A stretch of 64,000 nucleotides of DNA from Plumapathes pennacea (taxonomy: Eukaryota > Cnidaria > Anthozoa > Antipatharia > Myriopathidae), in assembly GCA_964036295.1 (NCBI GenBank), contig OZ038464.1, positions 9,968,001 to 10,032,000 on the forward strand, written 5' to 3'. The translations under genes and the position numbers were made by a program. The notes under the pieces are model-generated. The model was given only the letters and a program-made list of their open reading frames with translations, did no database searches and had not been told where the DNA came from. Positions 47,790 to 59,404 of this stretch are shown here, in pieces (positions within the stretch are counted from its first letter, which is position 1; every line of letters begins with the position of its first letter).

Positions 47790-48080
47790 CACTCACCTGT
47801 AAACAAAGACTACACCATCTTGGTCTAACAACATTACTGGAACGAAGGACGCGAGGTGACTAATAGAGACTTTCAAAATTGTCAATGGCCTTGTAAATTA
47901 TGGTCACAATATGTTCCATCAGAGTTTAGCTTATCACACACGTAATCTTAGAGTAACTGTATCATCTATTTATATTATAATAATTTATTGCTAGTTACTT
48001 GTTTGATTGCACTATTTTTGTAATGTCTTATGAATTATTGAGATACCCAAGATGGTATAATAAAGTTAAATTAAGTTACG
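47790..48080 (+). pseudogene. LINE reverse-transcriptase C-terminal remnant, frameshifted
   Basis: One frame reads HLGLTTLLERRTRGD and, after a one-base shift with stops, ETFKIVNGLVNYGHNMF and LAYHTRNLR. These are typical sequences downstream of the LINE polymerase core (thumb/C-terminal helices). The 3' end has GGTATAATAAAGTTAAATTAAG. Confidence 0.75.
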
Positions 48081-48497
48081 TCGAAGTGGTCGAAGTGTTC
48101 TTGCAGCGTTGAATTGCTTCTATAAAACATGGAAGGAGAAGATTTTCTCCTACCATATGCTCGTCAAAAAATTGCTTTGGCCGAGGCCATCAAGCTCTTC
48201 TTTTTTTGCCGCCTTTTTGATCAGAAAGGTCACCATAAGCCGTCGCCACCTTTTGCAGCGGACCTTGTGTTCATGTATTCGCCGAGCTAAATTTGCAAAC
48301 GCTACGACATAACGGAAAGGACAACGAAAAGCTCAATTTCTTCCACTACTTGCTAATAGCTTGCTTGAATAATTTGTTGGTTTGAACACTGTTTCATTTT
48401 AAACTATAGATTGGCGCCGCACGATCACCTCAGCTCAAACGCTGCATTAGACTGCCAAGCGAGCTTGGTTTTGTCAAGTATGAACACGAAACTATTA

Positions 48498-48690
48498 TAT
48501 ATATATATATAACTATACTACTCGAAACCTATGTTAATCATTGTATAATTTAGTTATGTATATATTATATTTTCTCACTTATCTATTATATGTAATTTCC
48601 AATATTGTCTCTTGTACAAGGCCCTCTTGGCCCTAATCTGTGTAAATAGTTTGTACCTCGAGTCAATAAACTTATTACTACTATTATTAC
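48498..48690. repeat. AT-rich tail with (AT)n and (ATT/ACT)n
   Basis: Contains TATATATATATATATA at 48498-48512, CCTCGAGTCAATAAACTTAT, then ACTACTATTATTAC. It may be the 3' end of a retroelement, but no coding remnant supports a family. Confidence 0.45.
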
Positions 48691-49336
48691 ATTCTCTGTA
48701 CTATTCTCTTGGGCACGCTGACGAGACTCTTCTTCATTGTTGATTCCAGAGCTTTGTCATCGAACTCGTTTAGTACCCGCCTTCCATAGACCTTCAATTT
48801 TCTCCATTCCAAAGACTATCACTAGTAACTCCTTCTCAATTTGGGCATATAGTTGTAGCTTCGGTTAACTGTGAGAGGGATCTCGAAGCGTAGGTCACTG
48901 GGTGGCCAGCCTACATCAGACGCGCACCCAACCCCTTCATGGAGGTGAGACATTGGAGTGTCGTCTGTTTTGTATGGTCAACATAATTGAGGACTGGCAC
49001 CTGTGTTAAGACTTGTTTTATCCCCTCCAGACACTGGCCTAAATCATTCTCCTTCCGGAATCGATCTCGGTCATGTGGCTGCATCAGTCAGCTACAATCT
49101 GGACCTCTTCATGATCCATTTCCTTCAACGTTTTTCAGGACTGAAAAAAGACCTGCTGATAGTAGAGACCTTAAGCAACAGGACGGGACAGCACGACGGC
49201 AACGGCAGATCCGCAAGAGGATTGGGCAGAGAACGCGGTCGTGTCATGCATGTTCCAAGTACTTAAGCAGTAGCACGACGGCTGAAGAGAACGCCGGATA
49301 AGCTGATTAGTTTTATTGTACCATTGTAAAATACGT

Positions 49337-49640
49337 CATTGTAAATTAAAAAGGTCTATTTTGACCCCAAAAATGGGGCCAAAACGGTGAACTCAAAATA
49401 GAACCTGTTTTTGGGTCTATTTTGGCTCACTTGATTGGGGCTGTTCCAACCCCTAATTTTAAGGTCATTTTGGTCCCGTCAGGTGTTCTAAAATAGCCCC
49501 TTGTGGATGCCGTTTTGGAAAATGGAGGGGTCAAAATGGATTTTTGGGGGGCTGAAATGATTTGGAACAGGGCTGAAATGGCCCCACAAACTAGAACTAT
49601 TCTGGCTCCATGTTTGTTGAAACAGCTCTAGTGGGAATGT
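49337..49640 (+). repeat. Left array of GGTCTATTTTGACCCC-like motifs
   Basis: A run of short G/C blocks (GGGGTCAAAATGG, TCTATTTTGG, AAAATAGCCCC) separated by T-rich spacers. Its edge CATTGTAAATTAAAAAGG is mirrored at 53175-53205. Confidence 0.65.
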
Positions 49641-51568
49641 TTTGGCTATAAACCACAAACTTACAATGCACAAATTTAATAGCAACAACCAACTTATAAA
49701 ACAGTTTCATGATACTGCCCTATGAATTACACTACCGGTACCTGCTGTTGGGCTGTCATGTAGTGTTAACACACAAAAGCAGTAAACAATCATACAACTT
49801 TTGATGGTACAAATGTACACTTTACTTTCAAATAATCAAGTTCAAACATGTTTCTTAAAATAAGAATACAAGTTACTATCTAATCCTGACAGAGTACTAC
49901 AAATTGCTAAGTTGTCCTTTCTGGGAGAGCGATACAATACAAAACATGTTGCCTTCAAACAAAGTCATTTCATACTGTACAGCTCCTCCAGAGCTCGACG
50001 CTTGATATTATTTTTTATTTAATCAACTGCTCAGTTTCTCTGCAAGGAAGAAAGGAAAATGTTAGTCTGTTTTGTTGTTTTAAGTTTCTTGAACCGAGTA
50101 CAAACAAAAAACCTGGTGGTTAAACAAAAGTTTTGAAAAATGTATAACCCACTTGATAATATTTCACTCCCAGAGTAATTAAGAAATGCATATAAAATGG
50201 AAAAATCTTGCTTAGCCAAGATTCATCTCTATCTTATATAGTGCAAAATCTTGCTAAGATCTAAATATGATCTTGCCAAGATCCTGTCAAGACCTTGCTA
50301 AGATACTTGGCAAGATCTTAGACAAGATTTTCAACCTGTGATACAAGAGTCTCAACCCTGCACAGATTTTCTTCAAAAGCACATGAAAGAAAGGTGATGA
50401 ACGCATGAACATACAGTACGCTGAAATTTTGGAAAGCTTATTTTAGCACTTGAACACTCTGGTAATGAATACATTGCATATGCCAGCCAACACTATATTT
50501 CCACTTTATAGCACATACTAAACAAGGTCTAAACCCTTAGATTATCTTGAAAAATATAGGATTATGGTTAGGGTTAGGTTTAGAGTTAGATTCAGGCCTG
50601 ATTGCCATGTGCTAGAAAGTGGAAATTTGATTTTGTCACATGCACTGTGTGTTGATACCTTAACTGTATACAAGGAAAACTTACTAGAAATATGATAATC
50701 GCAGATACTCCCTCGCTCTGCCATTGATGGGACTTCCTTTGGTACTCCCAACAAGAGGCCTTTGTTTTACCGAAATGTTGACTCAATCTTTTCTTCGAAT
50801 TCAAGTGCTACACGCAAAGGAAGGAGAAAAAGAATGGTGTGTGTTATACTTTTGCGTTGAAAAAGGAATCGATTGCGTGACGAAGTACGTACGGTCGGCA
50901 CGTCAAATTAATTCATACAGTCTGCCAAGCACGTTCTCAAAATTTAATACTTAAATTTTAAAGTTGGTCGGCTGTCGTAGTACGGGAAAAAAGGAACATT
51001 GATTTTCCAATTTTAATTCATAGGCAGTACAATTAAATAGGCTTCCTGTGCGATTTGTTTTTACTCTGAATTGCATGCACCAGACTCAGGCATGCATATT
51101 TAATGAGATCAAATTATTTTGTATGTGAACCCGCTCAAAACAGCATAATTTCTCCCAGAATCAAAGCAAAACTTGAACGGTTTACTTCAAATTATACATG
51201 GGCTTCAGACCTAGTCATACTTCTAAGGGCTTGTGAACGATTTTCGCTGCAATCACCGTATGTCAGATTACAGCATTTGTTACAGTTTTAGTCTTGAAAG
51301 AAAAAATAAGACATCTGACTAAATCATTCAAGACTCCAAGTTCCGATTGCTCTGAGCGAATACGGTAGCCGAAACTGGCGGCAGAAGCGTATTAAAACAA
51401 TACTTCGAGGGAAAATGATCAGCATATAGATTTTATACAATCTTGAAGTGATCGAGTTACAAGATACGGGAAGAATATATTTGTCTCGGTGATTGTTCGT
51501 TTTCAACTTACTAACCTTTGTTGCTTGTCCTTTCTGAATAAGTATCTGAGTTTAACACAAAACGGCGT

Positions 51569-51823
51569 CTAAAGCTCCCGATTTGCTTTCAAGCGCTGTT
51601 CCCTTTGCGGAGCCGTTTCTTTGGCACGCTTACGTTCACGATGCTGTCGGTTATAACATGTTTGTCGTCTTTTCTCTAGACGTATTTGGCGCTGTTCGAT
51701 CGTTTCACGATTTCGCCTTGCCCGTGCCTGTTCCCTTCTCTTTTGAAGACGAGCTTCGCGAGACCGTTCTGTTTCAAGTTTTCCAGTTTTCAAATTCACT
51801 TTGGTGAACGCAGTTACGTACAA
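51569..51823 (-). CDS. Small Arg/Glu-rich ORF, likely a transposon-protein fragment
   Basis: An 84-codon frame opening at 51823 (no ATG at the stated start is certain). Repeating blocks such as RRNRETIEQRQIRLEKRR and RHRERKRAKETAPQREQR resemble the highly basic repeats at the N terminus of proteins linked to helicase-type and other mobile elements in invertebrate genomes. No catalytic domain is seen; the family is not assigned. It lies inside the TIR-bounded block. Confidence 0.35.
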   Translation of the reverse strand: MYVTAFTKVNLKTGKLETERSREARLQKRREQARARRNRETIEQRQIRLEKRRQTCYNRQHRERKRAKETAPQREQRLKANREL

Positions 51824-51942
51824 TTTTTGCTTCGTTCAAATCTTTTTTTCGTCCGAATGTCAGTAAAAGCACTGGCGGAGGCGCTAATCGATAATTATTA
51901 CGTCATTGCCTCCGGCACCTGGCCTAAAAAGTCGTACGTAAC

Positions 51943-51976
51943 ACTGACTGACTGACTGACTGACTGACTGACTGAC
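51943..51976. repeat. (GACT)n microsatellite
   Basis: About eight perfect copies of GACT. Confidence 0.92.
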
Positions 51977-52915
51977 AAACATTAAATTTCGAGATGGCGG
52001 CACGCTTGGAGTCTTCAAATAATTTTGCTGCATTAGCGTCGTGATTATTACCCTCGCTTCGCTCGGGGATAATACTGCACTCACCGATTTCATCTCTATC
52101 CTTCCATTATGCTTCAGTCTTCGCGAAGTGCGCTCGGGCCATAAGGCGACGAAAAAAATTCGGTCCATAACTTACTGTACGGACCGCGCACTCGGTTGAT
52201 ATATGTATACACTGACCACTTCGTCGTGCCAGAGGAGTGTTGGCCTTTGTAGATGTACAATTAACAAATCCTTATCACGTTTATCCTCCGAAGTCGGGGC
52301 TGCAGAACGCTGACGTTGTAATTGACGGCAGACTGACCTGACCGTAACTCCAACAGCCATCGAGCAACGAGTTCGACTTATATCCACACAGCTGCATACC
52401 TATTCTCGCTCAAAAAATGAACGTACGTTCAACCGTTTCACACTGCGCCGCGCCGCAAAAACCGTTTGAACTGAATGGCGCCCGAGCTACTACGCATGCC
52501 CATTAGGCTGAACCGCACACCGACAGTCGCCGCAGACTCGTTCCCAGGGCCCTCAGCGTGAGGAAACTCTCAAACGACAAACGAAGCCCTCCCTTTTCAG
52601 ATTTCTCTGGCTCATTCAGGTTTTGCTTTTTGATGTAGTAGTGGATTGAGGAATTCAAAAAGTTGTTTTCAAAAATTTCGATCTGTGACTCGAAGCGGTG
52701 ATTCCCAGCCCAAGCGGGGGCCCTGGGCGAGTGTTTAATGTTATAAGAGTTAGAGTGGGAATATGTATGACACAATTTCAGCCGGTTTCGGTAATTTTTG
52801 GCTCAGCGACATCATTGGTAGTTATAGAACGGGCTCAAGCCCACGTGCATTTTGAAATACAAATTGATTATGGACATGACTTACATTCTGAAATCTCCTA
52901 AATTGCTGTTGTACA

Positions 52916-53205
52916 ATTTAGACACTCAATGGGGCCGAAATGGCACTCATACCAAGGCTGTTTTGAACAACCCTTATCAATGGTACTGATATAGCCCCAT
53001 GGGCCAAATTAGTCCTACATGGGGTCAATTCGTATTTTGATGGGGCTATTTTGGATTTTACAAGGGCCAATTTGGATTTTAGTGGGGTCATTTTGACCCC
53101 AAATTTCAAATTGTCCCTTTGTGGTTCAAAATAGCCCCTTCATAAAGTGGGGCTATTTTGCATTTGGGGCTAAAACGGCTCTTTCAAATTTACAACGGTT
53201 TATAT
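52916..53205 (-). repeat. Right array of GGGGCTATTTTG-like motifs
   Basis: Contains GGGGCTATTTTGGATTTT, AAAATAGCCCCTTC, GGGGCTATTTTGCATTTGG and related blocks. Its outer edge, read on the minus strand, CGTTGTAAATTTGAAAGAGC, matches the outer edge of the left array. Confidence 0.65.
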
Positions 53206-54119
53206 GATTAAGGCTCATGACTGTAGAACATTGGCTCCCATGAATTTTCCTGGTTTTGTCCAAGTAAAACGTTTCTAAAAGCCGCTTTGGTTCGTGTCGA
53301 ATAATTGATCCCGCCGAGTGCAGTTTCGTTCGAAAGAAACCTGCCTAACAGTATTTAATCGTTAGTTCATCGAGGATAAACATTACAAGTGCCGACAGAG
53401 AGCTTTTCGTGACATGTTTGCAGTCTCAGTACAAGCTGACTAGCTCTTTCAATTTCTTCCTGCCGTAATTTGCAAAACTTGCGTGTGCGACGATGACACA
53501 GCTCAAATTAATAACACATTCAGCGGGCAAGTCTCCACTGAGAGCTAAAGATCAGCATTCGGACGATAAACATCAAAACATACGCATGCAGCAAACAAAC
53601 GATTTATTGACCGAAGGACTCATAAACAAACAACACAAGTTTTCCGCGATACTCGATTATAAGGAAAGAAAATGGCTCAGAAAGGAAAATCCTTAACATC
53701 GTGGAGAATTTGTACTCTGTTGATTGTACTTACGAGGACTTAGGACAAATAATTTGCTTTTCCTGGCCGCCGATAAATCTGGAACGAACTGCAAAATCAC
53801 TCAAACAATTGCGGTAAAGCGATGCTCGTAAATCCCGATGTACTCCGTAATAAAAGGCTGAAGTACCTTTCATTCGGCTCGAGAAGATGTTGAGTGTTTC
53901 TCGTTTAGGTTTCAGCTCGTAAACACGATCTTTCTGGCCTAAAATAAACGAAAAAATACGACGTTGTCACACGACGTGACATCACTTGTTTTGACGTCGG
54001 TGACGGGGCAGGACGGGGGAGCTATCATGTTCGGGCATGCGCAATGTTTGTCTGAGCGGGAATTTTACTTCCGGAGACGTCGCCGTCCTCTCTCCTGTCC
54101 TGTTTCTTAAGGTCTCTAG

Positions 54120-55025
54120 TGATACACTGCGGCAACGTTAATTTCTAAGTTTGCAAGAGTTTTTTTTTTTTTTTTTTTTTTTCTCGCGCCCTCATCCCTG
54201 ATCCCGACCACTATCCGGTCGCGTATGAGGCTGTCCTTGAGTGTGCCGTAGTTACAAGTTTGTGTCAGTTTCCGCATAGCCTTCATGTAGGCATTTACCT
54301 ATTCAGTCTTCCCTTGTTTCCGTTTATTGAAAACATAGCGTTCATGGGTCTCATTTGTTTCTCCGATGCAATACACATCCATTTTGGTCACGATTACCGC
54401 TGGGTCCGTTCTCTGATCTTCATCGGCAAATTCCATGGCGCCCTTACACATCTAACGCATGGGTAGCAAAACAAGTTAGCAGTGTCGCTGCACGGTGCGT
54501 TCTCCCAACTCCGGTCTGCCGGGGTCTACAAGGTTGGCCGCGATTTCGTAGATCGACCACACTCGTTTGAACTGCCTCCAGTTCGTGGCTGCACCGCCGG
54601 TTTGTAGTTCTAACTTGTCTGGTAGCGCTATGTTTACCGGGAGAGGTTAAAGTTGAGGCTGAGCGGCTATTAATGACGCTGCTATTTCAAGAGATGTACT
54701 CGACTCGCACCAACCACTATCACACCAACAACAATTTCATACAAATTCCAATTCCAAGGACCACATCTATAGCCATTCAAAAGCTCCTCAGTTCCTTATC
54801 TTCATCCACCAGCCACCACATCTATCAACTACCGAAATACTTGCTGTATATACACATCCGAAACAACCTTACAACGTTGTCAAAGTCCACAACGCACACC
54901 AAAACAATATATATCCTCGTCCGTCAAAACTGATGTAATTACCCTAACGACCACAACAACAACCACTGCTACCAATCCAAAACTTTATACCATTTTCAAT
55001 TCCCAAAGGGCACAACACAATACCC
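54120..55025. other. 3' flank of GRDP-like gene 3
   Basis: A poly-T run of about 22 bases at 54161-54182. From about 54730 the sequence matches the 3' flank of gene 2 (39690-39815, then 40393-40570). No gene is recognised. Confidence 0.55.
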
Positions 55026-58000
55026 TCAACCACCGCAACCACCCCCACAACCACCACCACAACCACCCCCACAACCACCACCATCACCACCACCATCACC
55101 ACCACCATCACCACCACTACCACAACCTCCGCAGCCCCCGCAACCACCACATCCGCCGCAGCCCCCACATCCGCCACATCCACCGCAGCCACCACATCCT
55201 GCACATGCTCCACCACACTCGTTTCTAGTCTCCCTCACGTAGCTGTTGGTCGGCACAGTAGTAGCAAAGTAACCCGCGGCCACGATCAGAGTGAGATCGT
55301 CGTTTTTGATGGCACGAGGCAGACCCGATGCGCCGGCAGCCGGATTGGCAGCCGTCTGAGCACTCTTTGGGAGATACGGCTGGCACAGAAGGTGTAGCAC
55401 AGCCACTGAAAACCCCAAGGCCAAGTACTCCGGGACGTCATCTATTTCTGGAGGCATGGCTATGCTTCCATTCTGCAGGTTGATCCCCATTCCCGAGCTC
55501 TTCTTTCCGGCGTAATACACCAATCCTTCTCTCTTCATGTTATGCCATTTCTGTTTGTTCTTTTCAAGAGAGAAGTATTTCACTTCCAGATTTCCTGGCT
55601 GCCCAGGTTTTCCTGGCGTTCCTTTGACTCCCGGCACCGGTTTGCGTCCCCTTGATCCAGCTGTGCCCCTGACTCCAGCCTTTCCTGGCACGCCTTTGAC
55701 CATGCCTTCCCACTTTCCGACGCAGATGGCCCAATCTTTTTGCCCGCGAATCAGCATGGCTCTCTCTCCAACCTTGCTTACTTCTAAAGTGCAGCACATT
55801 TCTTTGCTCTGAACCTGATCCGCAGACGGCAGGACGTTGTTACCAACCATGTGCGCGGAGGCGACGACATTACCATAAACATCCAAGATTTCGACGGAGG
55901 AGAACATCGAGACTGCGGAATGCATGACGCGACACGAAAACACTTCCTGCTGACGGTGGTTGACTATCTTATGCACGGACATAGAGAATGACCCACCACC
56001 TTGAGTGAGAACATGGGGCGGTAGGAACAGCGTCGGGGAACTCAACACTTCAACTGCATTCTGAACTTCGGTAAAGTATCGCTGAGGGCGAACCGCGAAG
56101 CTGTAACGGCCGCGCGTGGGGGGCCGCGGTTTGGTCGTAAAACGAACGCGCTTCGCGTTTTCAAATTCAACGGCGTGAGTGACGGGGGAGGGCATGGCGC
56201 TTCCATAAGGAACCGACTCCAAGTAACCGGAAAAGAAAAACGTCGACGTTTCCGGTGCGCCTGCAAGACAAGCGCAAAAACCTCCACTGCCCACTTGGAC
56301 TTCAATGCTGTTGTTATGTTCAGTGTTAAACGGAAATACACAAATCGCTCCGCTGTCTCCCTCACACGAACTCGAAAGTCCGCGGAGCTTTTTCTTGCAG
56401 AAGCGTTCGCCGTTCACGACACGCAGTTTCACGGCGTACTGCTTGCTCGTGGGGAGGTTTTCAACTTCCAAGCCCAGTAGCTCGACATCATAATTAAGCG
56501 AAGCGAGGTTGCGGTATCTATCGGAAGCCGAGGCGGAAACGACTGGAAACGGAGGTATTCCCCTGAACATCGCTCCATGTTCGGAGAAACTTCGGCCACT
56601 CGTTTCCCACAATACTTTTGTCTCGTTTTGTGATGCAGTCAGCTTTGAGCCTGGACTGCGGTCGGTGACGGAATCGTCATGATTGAGCACTCGGCCGAGC
56701 AACGTACGTGTGTCTTGTATGTAATCCAACGGATGAAGCTGGTGCGCATGCCAAATTAGGTCAAAGTCATAGCACGGGACAAGGAATATGCCCGGACCAA
56801 CCCGTTTCTTTAGCAGAAGGAACGTTTTGTACCGTTCAAGAGCCGTCTTTAAAAATTTGCTGTCTCGATAATGAGGGAGAGACACTTGATAATAGAAAAC
56901 TTGCTGTCTTGCAGAAGCAGATGTAATGTCATATTCGATTTTGCTCAAGTATTCTTTGCATTCTGCAGGGAGAGTTCCGAGGTCTACCTCAAAAGGTTCG
57001 CCGGGATAAGAATAAGCCCAAGCCACTCTGGCCTTTTCCAAAGCTTTGTTTCTCGCGTCGCCCACCATTGGTCGGTGATTCAGTACTCCAGAGACAATAT
57101 TGTTGCAGTCTCTCTCATAGTGAAGAGGCGCCAGCATGTGTACATGCCACACCCACGCGATGTCCAGGGGAGCTGCGAGTTCTTTTGCCTCGTGCTCCGT
57201 TGCTAATGGCAACCAGAACAGTTCGTACCTTTAAAAAAATGAATGAATACGCTTTTGAATACAGTCAACTCCCTCTAAGGCAGACACCCCCGGGACCAGT
57301 TCTAACTGTCCACCTCATACAGAGAGCTGATGTAATCTGAAACAAGAAATCCATAACTTCACAACTGAACGTCAAGAACTTTATATTTGCAGCCTTGACA
57401 ATTTCTTTCTTTATTTTATTTTTATTTAAATAAATATTTATACAGGAACATCTGATTTAGCATATATAGCTAGTTTAAACAGAGTCCTGTCTACGTTAAC
57501 AAACAGACAACTAAGTCACAGATAGAACAAATGACATACTTGACATAAATAAATAAGTGAAGGTAGATAAATGAAAAGCACACTAGAGCACTTATTGCTA
57601 AGATGGTAAATATTTAAAGTGACGTTTTGCCTGGATCTTGAACTCCTTAAGTGTATTTACTTCTCTTATATTAAGGGGTAGAGTATTGTAAGTGCTCGCC
57701 CCATTGAATCTAAAACTGCCCTGGTACTTAGTTGTTTTGTCTAGGGGCTGACGCAGTAGGTCACGGTGCCTGGTGGGGTAATCATGGACTTGGTGGGTCA
57801 CGGTGCCTGGTGGGGTAATCATGGACTTAGTGCACAAATTTAAATTCATTTAGCAGGTAGGCTGGCACCGTGCCATGTAGTGATTTATATACAAGGACGC
57901 ACTTTAGATAATCTCGATGCGCTTGACAATCTCATTTCATGCTGAACATTTGTTCAATTAATTCTACTGTACAGTCCCTGAAGGGTTTTCTCTGAGCTGA

Positions 58001-59217
58001 CTATATTTCTATAAAATTCATTGTTGCATGCCATTAACAGTATTCATTTTGAGAAAGTTAGCATTTCTAGTGTCCTCTCTGAGGGGTGTTATAACCTTGT
58101 AATCTTGTTGTCCTCTGTCCCCCTGTCCCCTGTCCCCTGCCCCCCTGTCCCCCTGCCCCCTGTCACCCTGTCCCCCCACCCCCCTGTCCCCCTGTCCCCT
58201 GTCCCCCTGTCCCTCTGTCACCCTGTCCCCCTGTCACCCTGTCCCCCTGTCCCCTGTCCCCCTGCCCCCTGTCACCCTGTCCCCCTGCCCCCTGTCCCCT
58301 GTCCCCCTTAGAGAGGTGTGCATCTTACAGCGGTGTCAGTCTGCTTTGAGGGAGTTCACTGTATAAATGTCCCTTTTATGATTGGCTGATTGTTTGGCTC
58401 ACCAAATGGCCTTCTCAGCCATGCACTCCAATGCTTTTCGGGAATTTATAAACAACAACAACAATAACAATAGAAGGCTGATTTTTGATTCCCAACGGTA
58501 TAAAGCCAAATTAATCTTCTGGATTACCAATGCTTTGAAGCAATTATTGCTTTCAATTCTTGAGATACATATATATATTTATGATCCATCAAATATTTCC
58601 TCTCCGTGTGATTGGTGGAATTGTGACATGTGACCGAATAACGTCCACTTGGGAGCAGGCATTATTAGTTGATAACCCTGATTGGCAACCTGCACCAGTT
58701 ACTGACAATAACAAACAAACTCCCACACATTCATGCCACCCAAAAACATAACGAGATGAACAATGAGGATATTAATTTAGTGGTTAAAAAAGTACCAATT
58801 TCTTTCGTAGTGAGAGGAAACATTTTAATGATAATAAAGACCATAACCAAATCTCTGCTTCCAAAATATGCATGGATATATGTCCGTGGACATTATCTGT
58901 TCCTCAAAACTATTTGCCTTTCGGAACAGATACAGTAATATCTTTGGACAAAAATATCCATGCATATTTGTTTTGTTTATATACTTTTTGTCAAAAATGG
59001 TTCATTGTGTATATATAGTCATATAGCTTATTGACCAAGTGCTGTCCCTATCTCCTCCCCTGGGTAAAATAATATGTGGTATTTACCTTCTTATTGCATT
59101 CTGCAGATGTGGACCACTGTACAAGCAGGGAAACTCATCCACAAGTTCCAGGAACTTGAGCTCGGTAAGAGCAGCTCCAGCCAAATCAACCGATATGCTC
59201 ACGTCACCTGAAGACAT
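55026..59217 (-). CDS. GRDP-like (DUF1399) protein, paralogue 3, two exons, 777 aa
   Basis: Exon 1 is 59087-59217 (ATG at 59217). Exon 2 is 55026-57228, joined at the same Arg codon as paralogue 2 (NAIRR-YELFW). The motifs WHVHMLAP and WHAHQLHP are kept. The collagen-like insert is more regular than in paralogue 2: GVPGKAGVRGTAGSRGRK, then PVPGVKGTPGKPGQPG, with only one break. The Cys-Gly tail is longer and ends in repeated GGGC. Exon 1 begins MSSGDVSISVDLAG, against MFSRGVKISVDLAR in paralogue 2. The intron of about 1.86 kb contains a LINE fragment and a C-rich minisatellite. Role unknown. The near-identity to paralogue 2 places the duplication recently, or reflects gene conversion. Confidence 0.85.
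57405..57915 (-). pseudogene. LINE reverse-transcriptase C-terminal remnant in intron of gene 3
   Basis: The frame at 57598-57849 contains VHDYPTRHRDLLRQPL and YQGSFRFNGASTYNTLPLNIREVNTLKEFK. This matches the C-terminal region of LINE polymerases (H-x-Y-x-T-R ... R-x-x-G-A-x-x-x-N-x-L-P). A 37-bp tandem duplication (GGGTCACGGTGCCTGGTGG) has added residues. The 3' end is T-rich on the plus strand at about 57405-57440. Confidence 0.75.
58111..58311. repeat. C-rich minisatellite (CCCCCTGT-type)
   Basis: About 200 bp of CCCCTGTCCCC units with the variants CCCTGCCCC and CCCTGTCACC. The G-rich strand has regularly spaced runs of four or five G, so G-quadruplex formation is possible. ORFs in it are artefacts. 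Confidence 0.9.
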
Positions 59218-59404
59218 TGCTTATAAAATACTTTGGGTGATTGTTCACTAATGCCAAGGTGGAGCCAAGAGTCATGCCTGAAATACATTGAATTAGAACT
59301 CAACAAACAATACAGATATGAAATATATCAAAATTTAAACATGCCAACTGCAATGGATGGTTGACGGCAATAGATTGGATGACAAGTTGTTGACTTTTAT
59401 GAAT

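Larger units (their letters stand above)
45851..49161. other. 5' flank of GRDP-like gene 2, no other gene seen
   Basis: Matches the 5' flank of gene 3 in blocks (45900-46050 with 59270-59400; 46200-46800 with 61600-62610; 47390-47470 with 63120-63195). Contains a poly-G run at 46312-46327 and a C/G-rich purine stretch near 46505-46600. A LINE remnant lies at 47790-48080. A candidate leader-exon donor is noted separately. Confidence 0.55.
49162..54119. mobile_element. 4.96-kb block bounded by inverted ends TAGAGACCTTAAG, 5-bp direct flank TGATA
   Basis: Left TAGAGACCTTAAGCAACAGG and right (inverted) TAGAGACCTTAAGAAACAGG pair, with about 40 bp of similarity continuing through GGAC(G)GGA and GACGGC(A/G)ACG. 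TGATA flanks both sides (49157-49161 and 54120-54124). The right end closes with CTTAAGGTCTCTAG. Inside lie inverted arrays of a GGGGCTATTTT motif and one small minus ORF (51569-51823) rich in Arg/Glu. It could be one DNA transposon with nested insertions, or two solo MITEs of the same family. The superfamily is not assigned. Confidence 0.55.
57229..59086 (-). other. Intron of GRDP-like gene 3
   Basis: Bounded by GTAAAT at 59086 and AAAG at 57229. Contains a minus-strand LINE remnant (57405-57915), a C-rich minisatellite (58111-58311) and sequence shared with the gene 2 intron. Confidence 0.75.

Noticed and set aside
58018-58311. Pro- and Gly/Asp-rich ORFs on both strands
   Set aside because: Products of the C-rich minisatellite in an intron, without start context or conservation in paralogue 2.
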